Shown here piece after piece: positions 1 through 4,041 of a DNA stretch of 5,049 nucleotides. The stretch comes from Deltaproteobacteria bacterium (GTDB taxonomy: Bacteria > Desulfobacterota > Desulfobacteria > Desulfobacterales > B30-G6), in NCBI GenBank assembly GCA_019313725.1, contig JAFDAT010000283.1:1-5049 (forward strand), written 5' to 3'. The notes beneath the pieces were generated by a model. That model was not told the origin of the DNA, searched no databases, and saw nothing but the letters and a program-made list of their open reading frames with translations. Both the position numbers and the translations under genes were made by a program. Every line of letters starts with the position of its first letter. Within the stretch, counting starts at the first letter, position 1.

Positions 1-443
1 AATCGGCGGATGTAATGAAAACAGTTACGAATCTGGTGAACGATGCTCTGCCCGAGAAAAAACTTGAAAAACCGGGTGTTGTGGTCATCGGCACTGTAAA
101 GGGAGATATTCATGACATCGGGAAAGGCATTGTCGTGGCCCTGTTGCGGGCAAACGGACTGATCGTGCACGACATCGGACGCGATGCGGATACCGAGAAG
201 TTTATCGAAGAGGCGGTTAAGGTTGATGCCGATGTTATCGGTACCAGTACGTTGTTGACGACAACCATGGGGTACCAGAAGGAGCTAGAGCAAGAGCTCA
301 AAAAAGCGGGGCTTCGTGACAAATTCAAAACAGTGGTCGGCGGGGCGCCCGTTACCGGTCGTTGGGCCGCGAAAATCGGAGCGGATGCCTATGCTGAAGA
401 TGCCCAGGATTCCGTTGCTAAAATCAAGGCGCTTATCGGGTAG
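1..443 (+). CDS. Corrinoid (cobalamin-binding) methyltransferase partner protein, MtbC/MtgC type, 5' end outside window
   Basis: This is the small corrinoid protein that accepts a methyl group on Co(I) from a substrate:corrinoid methyltransferase and hands it to a second methyltransferase; it acts in the cytoplasm. The frame is open to the left edge, and the codons before the ATG at 15 read as normal family sequence (S-A-D-V before M-K), so that ATG is probably internal. The N-terminal helical cap domain (B12-binding_2, about 70-80 residues in the family) is missing because of the window edge. The visible Rossmann domain has the base-off/His-on signature G-D-I-H-D-I-G-K, with the cobalt-ligand His at bases 111-113. 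Further on are the S-T-L stretch and the V-V-G-G-A-P loop that cradle the nucleotide tail. It ends in TAG at 441-443. The MtbB homologue further downstream suggests a methylamine-type role, but the exact partner cannot be read from sequence. Confidence 0.93.
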   Translation, partial: SADVMKTVTNLVNDALPEKKLEKPGVVVIGTVKGDIHDIGKGIVVALLRANGLIVHDIGRDADTEKFIEEAVKVDADVIGTSTLLTTTMGYQKELEQELKKAGLRDKFKTVVGGAPVTGRWAAKIGADAYAEDAQDSVAKIKALIG

Positions 444-451
444 TCGGATAT

Positions 452-754
452 ATGAAACAGGATACTATAAACCACCGGACAGGTGTGGCGGAGATGACCC
501 CGGCGTATGATCCCGCATACTCTTATGTGGTTATCGAGCACCGCCTGGGGATCAAGGGGCAAGACAACTTTCTGCAAGTTGACGCGGCGCTGTCCTGCCT
601 GAAAAAGAAAATCGTTGATCAGAAATTGGTTCGGGATTCCGCTACCGGCGAGAAAAGGCTGATCATTAAAATGAAACAGCAGGAGACGGAAGAAATCATG
701 ATGTTCATTCTCGGCACCAGCCTTAAAAAAAATTTTCACTGCTATGTCTACTAG
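452..754 (+). CDS. Small conserved-looking protein of unknown function in the methyltransferase cluster
   Basis: I do not recognise this 100-residue protein. It starts 8 bases after the stop of the corrinoid gene and lies on the same strand, so translational coupling is plausible. The ATG at 452 has no clear ribosome site. An alternative ATG at 494 has AGGTG at 481-485, 8 bases upstream, and would give 86 residues. The protein is soluble-looking, with no signal peptide or membrane segment. It has a predicted beta-strand (Y-S-Y-V-V-I-E-H), a basic helix rich in Lys (L-K-K-K-I-V-D-Q-K-L), a strand (K-R-L-I-I-K-M), an acidic segment (Q-Q-E-T-E-E) and a hydrophobic tail ending C-Y-V-Y. It stops at TAG (752-754). 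Its place between the corrinoid protein and the dehydrogenase suggests a role in the pathway, but no function can be assigned. A chance open frame is possible though less likely, given the tight spacing. Confidence 0.6.
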   Translation: MKQDTINHRTGVAEMTPAYDPAYSYVVIEHRLGIKGQDNFLQVDAALSCLKKKIVDQKLVRDSATGEKRLIIKMKQQETEEIMMFILGTSLKKNFHCYVY

Positions 755-817
755 CCTTTCACGAGCTGAGCCAGCATTCCCATTGGTCCTTGGACGTTTC
801 TTTGAAATGGTTTTATG

Positions 818-828
818 AAAGGAGTTCT
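818..828 (+). promoter_or_regulatory. Shine-Dalgarno site fixing the dehydrogenase start at 829
   Basis: AAAGGAG at 818-824 lies 4 bases before the ATG at 829. The frame also extends upstream to a TTG at 790, but that start lacks a comparable site and would add 13 residues before the conserved family N-terminus (a strand leading into P-G-D-G). The ATG at 829 is therefore preferred. Confidence 0.8.
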
Positions 829-1914
829 ATGAAATCATATGATATAGCGGTTATCCCCGGTGATGGCGTGGGGGGCGAAGTGGCGGTAGAAGGGGAAAAG
901 GTGCTGAAGGCCGGTGCGCAGAAATACGGCTTTAAGGTCGGCACCGAAACATTCGGCTGGGGGTGTGATTATTATCTGAAGCACGGCCGTATGATGCCTG
1001 ACGACATGCTGAAAACACTCGAGGATTTCGATGCCATCTTTCTGGGGTGCGTCGGAGATGCCGACAAGGTGCCGGACCACATTTCTCTGACCCTGCTGCT
1101 GACGATCAGGAAGGGATTTGACCAGTATGTAAATTTAAGACCCATCAAGCTCTATCCGGGGGTTTCTTCGCCGGTCATAAGCGCCACTCCGGAAACCGTT
1201 GACATGGCTGTGGTCAGGGAAAACACAGAGGGTGAATATGCCGCCAATGGCGGGATTTTCAAAATGGGGACGCCGGACGGTTTTGCCCTGCAAACGGCTA
1301 TTTTTACACAAAAAGGTTGCGAAAGAGTTATGCGCTACGCTTTTGAACTTGCCGGCAGGCGCATGGAGGCCAGGGGAGCGGAACATGCCCGGGTCACCAA
1401 CTGCACCAAATCGAATGCCCTCAACTACTCCATGGTGTTCTGGGACAGGGTTTTTGACCAGGTGTCGCGGGATTATCCTGAAATTAAAACCGACATGGCT
1501 ATGGTGGATGCCCTGACCATGTGGTTCGTCAAGAACCCGAATACCTTCGATGTGATCGTGGCATCCAACCTGTTCGGCGACATCATCACCGATTTAGGCG
1601 CCATGCTTCAGGGGGGGATGGGATTTGCGGCCGGTGCCAACTTGAATCCTGACAAAATGTTTCCCTCCATGTTTGAGCCGATACACGGGTCGGCGCCCAA
1701 ATATGCGGGCAAGGGTATCGTCAACTCAGTAGCCGCCATCGAATCGATCCGGATGATGCTGGAGCACCTGGGCGAGGTTGAAGCCGCCCGCGACATCGAA
1801 AGCGCCATTGTCGCGGTGTTGAAATCGGGCCGTGTCAGGACCCGTGACATGGGTGGCGATAACTCGACGTCTGAGATGGGGGATGCGATATGCAAGTCAA
1901 TCCTGGCGGATTGA
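829..1914 (+). CDS. Beta-hydroxyacid oxidative decarboxylase, tartrate/D-malate dehydrogenase (TtuC/DmlA) type with NADP-like cofactor residues
   Basis: The family oxidises (2R)-hydroxyacids such as D-malate, tartrate or 3-isopropylmalate and decarboxylates them, using Mg/Mn and NAD(P). The 361-residue length is typical. Visible landmarks are P10-G-D-G13 at the N-terminus, the substrate arginines R94, R104 and R130, Y137 in R-E-N-T-E-G-E-Y, the catalytic K194 in C-T-K-S-N, the metal aspartates D227, D251 and D255 (S-N-L-F-G-D-I-I-T-D), and the cofactor loop H-G-S-A-P-K-Y-A-G-K-G. The stretch V-P-D-H-I-S-L before R94, and A-N-L-N-P before the cofactor loop, favour the tartrate/D-malate branch over LeuB or Icd. 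Two things are odd. The cofactor loop has K291-Y292 where NAD enzymes have Asp-Ile/Tyr; Lys-Tyr is the NADP signature of E. coli isocitrate dehydrogenase. The residue after S86-L87 is Thr rather than the Trp I recall in DmlA/TtuC, so substrate choice may differ. It follows the small gene by 74 bases without an obvious terminator and is probably co-transcribed. Confidence 0.92.
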   Translation: MKSYDIAVIPGDGVGGEVAVEGEKVLKAGAQKYGFKVGTETFGWGCDYYLKHGRMMPDDMLKTLEDFDAIFLGCVGDADKVPDHISLTLLLTIRKGFDQYVNLRPIKLYPGVSSPVISATPETVDMAVVRENTEGEYAANGGIFKMGTPDGFALQTAIFTQKGCERVMRYAFELAGRRMEARGAEHARVTNCTKSNALNYSMVFWDRVFDQVSRDYPEIKTDMAMVDALTMWFVKNPNTFDVIVASNLFGDIITDLGAMLQGGMGFAAGANLNPDKMFPSMFEPIHGSAPKYAGKGIVNSVAAIESIRMMLEHLGEVEAARDIESAIVAVLKSGRVRTRDMGGDNSTSEMGDAICKSILAD

Positions 1915-1919
1915 CTTGT

Positions 1920-1999
1920 GGCCTTCGGCCGACATTTGCGCTTCGCGCGCGATTACGCCTCCGGCTGTCATTTACCTTCGGTGTGATTTTGCCTTCAGC
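1920..1999. repeat. Array of five degenerate 17-18 base units, each a mini-hairpin around TTC
   Basis: Five short inverted repeats recur with their centres at 1925, 1943, 1961, 1978 and 1995, that is, every 18, 18, 17 and 17 bases. The cores are GGCC-TTC-GGCC (1920-1930), GCGC-TTC-GCGC (1938-1948), GCC-TCC-GGC (1957-1965), ACC-TTC-GGT (1974-1982) and a decayed GCCTTCAGC (1991-1999). They are separated by short ATTT/ATTA spacers. The stems have changed bases on both arms together while keeping pairing in the first four units. The array begins 5 bases after the dehydrogenase stop, so it would form the 3' end of that transcript. Confidence 0.75.
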
Positions 2000-2014
2000 C
2001 GTAATTGAACAACC

Positions 2015-2033
2015 TGGCGGTTGTTGGCGGTTG
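2015..2033 (+). repeat. 10-bp direct repeat, two copies
   Basis: TGGCGGTTG occurs at 2015-2023 and again at 2025-2033, one helical turn apart. It could be a binding site pair or simple slippage; nothing else decides. Confidence 0.5.
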
Positions 2034-2068
2034 GCTCTTAGCTGTTTGCTCGTTGCCTAAAAAACCAC

Positions 2069-2096
2069 CTAAAACGCAAAACCTAAAACTTAAAAC
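2069..2096 (+). repeat. Tandem heptamer repeat NNAAAAC x4
   Basis: Four contiguous heptamers read CTAAAAC, GCAAAAC, CTAAAAC and TTAAAAC, preceded by an A6 run at 2059-2064. The spacing of A-tracts (7 bases) is not in helical phase, so strong intrinsic bending is not predicted. A related heptamer theme appears downstream of the mtbB homologue. Confidence 0.6.
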
Positions 2097-2149
2097 GGTT
2101 TAATAACACGCATTCAGTACTAATGATGAACTAGTTCAAACATATTTCC

Positions 2150-2159
2150 GGAGGAGATG
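2150..2159 (+). promoter_or_regulatory. Strong Shine-Dalgarno site of the mtbB homologue
   Basis: GGAGGAG at 2150-2156 runs straight into two consecutive ATG codons at 2157 and 2160. Spacing from GGAGG is 2 bases to the first and 5 to the second, so the ATG at 2160 is the better start. The difference is a single Met. Confidence 0.75.
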
Positions 2160-3545
2160 ATGGAAAAAATACTAACTCGTTACGGCGATGGAACACCCGT
2201 GGAAATGTCGGTCGATGATATTCGGCGGGATCTCGAGGAGGGGAGCGAAGACGCTGCCGAGCGTGGTCGCATACCCACTCTCGCAAAGGATGAACTGGAT
2301 CATCTTTTCGATATATTCAGTTCTCCACACCGTTTTATCGGTGTTGAACCCGTCAAGGAGGTGGTTCTGTCTTATGATGGATCTCCCATAAAAATGTTGC
2401 GGGCCCAGGTCAATGTTGACCGGCTGCAGTGTCTTCAGATTTACGAAAAACTATTGGGGGCGGATACGCTGGAGATGGGTCACATGGACTACAGCTTTAA
2501 GCCGATCAAGCCCATCGTTACCTATGAACAGCCTTTGCTGGAGCAGGTGCTTTCAGTGACCACCGCACCGGTTTTCTACGGTGCGATGCCCAATCTGGGG
2601 TTGTACAGTCAACCGGACGGGCCTTTTCCAAACCCTTCGGAGCTCCTTCCCCAGGGAAAAATAGAAGAGGCCATGCAATCCTATGAAGCTGCCGTCGAGG
2701 ATGCGGTGGACGATATCGTCTATGTCTCAGGTGCCATGTATGAATCCGGCGCCGATGCCATCATTCTGGACACGGTGGGGGCGGCCGGAGATGCTGATTT
2801 TCTGGCAGGCCTGAAGGCCACGGCGATCCTCAAAGAAAAATATCCCGGAATATGCATCGAACTGGGGATGGCCGGGGAATTCGTGCTGGGTATGCACAGT
2901 GAGTTGACCTGGGAAGGGGTTCGCCTGGCCGGCCTTTATGCCCACGAACAGGTCAAACTGGCGGAAAAGGCGGGCGTCACTATTTTCGGCCCGGTCTGCA
3001 ACACCAATACCAGCGAGTCAACGCCCTGGAACATGGCCAGGGCCATTACCTTTATGAAGGCGTGCTGCGAAGAGGCCACCATACCGGTGCATGTCAACAT
3101 GGGGATGGGGGTCGGGGGGATGACGGTGAACGATCACCCGCCCCTGGACGTAGCCTCACGCGCTTCCAAGGCCATGGTTGAAATCTGCCGTCTGGTCGGA
3201 TTGTCGGTTGGTGTCGGTGACCTCATGGGCATGGTGGTTACTCACTCGATTGCCTCGGGAATGGGCGGAATGAGGGCTGCCGGAGATCTGGTGGCGCGAA
3301 TGCAAATATCCCGCGGCATGAAAATAAACGAGGCCAAAGCGTATGTGGCTGAAAAACTGAAGGTGGCTGTTTCCGACCTGACAGACCCCGTCATCATGAA
3401 TGAAGCGCGTGAAGACCTCAACCTCGGGTTGCTGCATCCCCACGCGGGTTCCCCCAAATGCATGGAGGCGAAATTCAACATTGCCGAACTGCTCGACATC
3501 GACATCAACTGTGTCAACCGGTTCAGGGAGCGGGCATCGATTTAG
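2160..3545 (+). CDS. mtbB: MtbB-family (dimethylamine:corrinoid) methyltransferase homologue lacking pyrrolysine
   Basis: Members of this family transfer a methyl group from dimethylamine to a Co(I) corrinoid protein in the cytoplasm; archaeal MtbB needs pyrrolysine in the active site. The 461-residue protein is collinear with archaeal MtbB (about 467) as I remember it. It shares G-A-D-T-L-E-M-G-H-M-D-Y-S-F-K-P (about 100-115), F-Y-G-A-M-P-N with G-L-Y and P-D-G-P-F, G-A-A-G-D, G-M-A-G-E-F-V-L-G-M-H, G-P-V-C-N-T-N-T-S, N313-M-G-M-G-V-G-G-M321, V-G-V-G-D, and A-S-G-M-G-G with R-A-A-G-D-L-V-A-R-M-Q. The barrel fold is therefore intact. At the pyrrolysine position (just before I/V-G-V-G-D) it has Ser349, codon TCG at 3204-3206, and there is no in-frame TAG before the stop. 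The true substrate is therefore uncertain: dimethylamine by a changed mechanism, or another N-methyl compound, by analogy with the pyrrolysine-free MttB relative MtgB that demethylates glycine betaine. The corrinoid gene upstream is the likely partner. The stop is TAG. Confidence 0.92.
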   Translation: MEKILTRYGDGTPVEMSVDDIRRDLEEGSEDAAERGRIPTLAKDELDHLFDIFSSPHRFIGVEPVKEVVLSYDGSPIKMLRAQVNVDRLQCLQIYEKLLGADTLEMGHMDYSFKPIKPIVTYEQPLLEQVLSVTTAPVFYGAMPNLGLYSQPDGPFPNPSELLPQGKIEEAMQSYEAAVEDAVDDIVYVSGAMYESGADAIILDTVGAAGDADFLAGLKATAILKEKYPGICIELGMAGEFVLGMHSELTWEGVRLAGLYAHEQVKLAEKAGVTIFGPVCNTNTSESTPWNMARAITFMKACCEEATIPVHVNMGMGVGGMTVNDHPPLDVASRASKAMVEICRLVGLSVGVGDLMGMVVTHSIASGMGGMRAAGDLVARMQISRGMKINEAKAYVAEKLKVAVSDLTDPVIMNEAREDLNLGLLHPHAGSPKCMEAKFNIAELLDIDINCVNRFRERASI

Positions 3546-3612
3546 GATTCAAGGGGGCGAGGATTCGAGGGTTCAAGTGAAATGCAAAAAATCCCAAATC
3601 CCAAATCACAAA
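3544..3612 (+). repeat. Degenerate direct repeats and A/C-rich heptamers after the mtbB homologue
   Basis: AGGATTCAAGG-like units occur at 3544-3554, 3560-3570 (AGGATTCGAGG) and 3567-3577 (AGGGTTCAAGT). TCCCAAA at 3592-3598 and 3599-3605 and TCACAAA at 3606-3612 follow. This resembles dispersed intergenic filler that I associate with Desulfobacterota-like genomes, an impression from memory and not a search. Confidence 0.45.
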
Positions 3613-3708
3613 CAAATTCGAATGACCAAAACCCAAAATTCAAAACCATGTGAGCATGAAAAACGGGCGTTTCAATTTACCGATATTTGCCGGTATGCAA
3701 ATGTAGCT

Positions 3709-3724
3709 CAGGGCTTTAGCCCTG
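3709..3724. repeat. REP-like short palindrome
   Basis: CAGGGCTTTAGCCCTG is a perfect inverted repeat with 7-bp arms around TT (or 6-bp arms around TTTA). Palindromes with a CTTTAG-type centre recur as dispersed intergenic elements in many bacteria. No T-run follows, so it is not a good intrinsic terminator. Confidence 0.55.
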
Positions 3725-3896
3725 CCAAAGCTGGTACCCAATAGTCTTACCCTGTTACTACCGCATTAAATAGCGATGTTAGTTTCGGATTTGGTGCTTG
3801 ATATGTGTATTTTCCGGCTCGTTCGGGTTAGGGCGGCCCAAAGGTATTTGACCTGCAGGGATAGATGGGGTAAGTCACTGTCAGATATTGAATAAA

Positions 3897-3909
3897 GCGG
3901 CGAAGCCGC
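3897..3909. repeat. GC-rich mini-hairpin upstream of pylT
   Basis: GCGGC-GAA-GCCGC forms a 5-bp stem with a 3-base loop, flanked by AAA and (after one G) TTT. Read on the minus strand the loop is TTC, the same design as the units of the array after the dehydrogenase. The T-run is too short for a confident terminator call. Confidence 0.5.
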
Positions 3910-3916
3910 GTTTCAT

Positions 3917-3936
3917 AGATTCACGACAGTGAATCT
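3917..3936. repeat. Perfect 8-bp hairpin ending 5 bases before mature pylT
   Basis: AGATTCAC (3917-3924) pairs exactly with GTGAATCT (3929-3936) around the loop GACA. The loop and right arm (GACAGTGA, 3925-3932) are also the exact complement of TCACTGTC at 3875-3882. The two pairings would exclude each other. It could be a processing element in the precursor tRNA, an operator, or a dispersed repeat; sequence alone does not decide. Confidence 0.6.
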
Positions 3937-3941
3937 GTTGC

Positions 3942-4015
3942 GGGGGGTGGATCGACACGTGATCATGCGGGCTCTAAACCCGCGCAGCCGGGTGCGACTC
4001 CCGGGCTCCCCGCCA
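3942..4015 (+). tRNA. pylT: tRNA-Pyl (anticodon CUA), amber-decoding pyrrolysine tRNA
   Basis: This tRNA reads UAG as pyrrolysine when charged by PylRS. It folds completely: acceptor stem 3942-3948 with 4005-4011 (two wobbles), one linker base G3949, and D-stem GATC 3950-3953 with GATC 3961-3964. The anticodon stem has six base pairs (3966-3971 with 3979-3984, outermost U-G). The anticodon loop is CTCTAAA, with CTA at 3974-3976. A 3-base variable loop CAG and a T-arm CCGGG/CCCGG follow, then discriminator G4012 and an encoded CCA at 4013-4015. Hallmarks of tRNA-Pyl are the single base between acceptor and D-stems, the six-pair anticodon stem, the small variable loop, and the lack of GG in the D-loop and of a normal TTC motif in the T-loop (TGCGACT). 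Its first 12 bases and last 10 match the Desulfitobacterium hafniense tRNA-Pyl as I remember it. The D-loop (7 bases, or 5 if G3954-U3960 pairs) is slightly longer than that one. No pylS, B, C or D is visible nearby. Confidence 0.96.
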
Positions 4016-4030
4016 TCGCACTTTTTTATT
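4016..4030 (+). terminator. Possible T-run terminator directly after pylT
   Basis: Six T (4022-4027) follow the CCA end after a 6-base gap. The stable T-arm and acceptor of the tRNA could act as the upstream hairpin. The next gene is convergent, so transcription is expected to stop here. Confidence 0.4.
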
Positions 4031-4041
4031 AACCATTTTCA

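Larger units (their letters stand above)
1915..2156. other. Intergenic region between dehydrogenase and mtbB homologue, repeat-rich
   Basis: This stretch contains no credible gene. From left to right it holds a five-unit array of mini-inverted repeats (1920-1999), a 10-bp direct repeat TGGCGGTTG (2015-2023 and 2025-2033), and a tandem heptamer NNAAAAC x4 (2069-2096). It ends in the mtbB ribosome-binding site. I looked for sigma-70 and sigma-54 (GG-N10-GC) promoters and saw none convincing. The gap makes separate transcription of the mtbB homologue possible. Confidence 0.7.
3546..3941. other. Intergenic region between mtbB homologue and pylT, mostly degenerate repeats
   Basis: There is no convincing coding sequence in these 396 bases. 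The left part has imperfect direct repeats of AGGATTCAAGG type (3544-3554, 3560-3570, 3567-3577). Next come A/C-rich heptamers (TCCCAAA twice, then TCACAAA, 3592-3612) and more filler to about 3645. The middle has small nested inverted repeats (ATTTGC 3685-3690 with GCAAAT 3697-3702) and a REP-like palindrome (3709-3724). The right end carries two hairpins (3897-3909, 3917-3936) just ahead of pylT. A possible promoter for pylT is TTGACC (3848-3853) followed after 17 bases by TAAGTC (3871-3876), which is a weak match to the -10 box. Confidence 0.65.

Noticed and set aside
829..1914. Assignment as LeuB (3-isopropylmalate) or Icd (isocitrate) dehydrogenase
   Set aside because: The V-P-D-H-I-S-L segment and A-N-L-N-P stretch match the tartrate/D-malate branch; the Icd Ser-x-Asn phosphorylation loop is not present. 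Only the cofactor pair resembles Icd.
1920..1999. CRISPR array or intrinsic terminator
   Set aside because: Units of 17-18 bases with degenerate stems and almost no spacers do not fit CRISPR, and none of the good stems is followed by a strong T-run.
2015..2049. Sigma-54 promoter (GG-N10-GC) upstream of the mtbB homologue
   Set aside because: TGGC and TTGC-like elements exist but none has the required 10-base spacing between GG and GC.
2160..3545. Possibility that the mtbB homologue contains a pyrrolysine codon hidden by a wrong frame or a second frame
   Set aside because: The single frame covers the whole family length with motifs in order from start to end, and the Pyl column is an ordinary TCG.
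3400..3744. Plus-strand frame overlapping the end of the mtbB homologue and running into repeats
   Set aside because: The first half is an out-of-frame reading of conserved MtbB codons and the second half is A/C-rich repeat; no family features or ribosome site.
3942..4015. Reading this tRNA as an ordinary tRNA or a Leu/Tyr-type suppressor
   Set aside because: It has no long variable arm, no GG in the D-loop, only one base before the D-stem and a six-pair anticodon stem, all unlike canonical tRNAs and typical of tRNA-Pyl.
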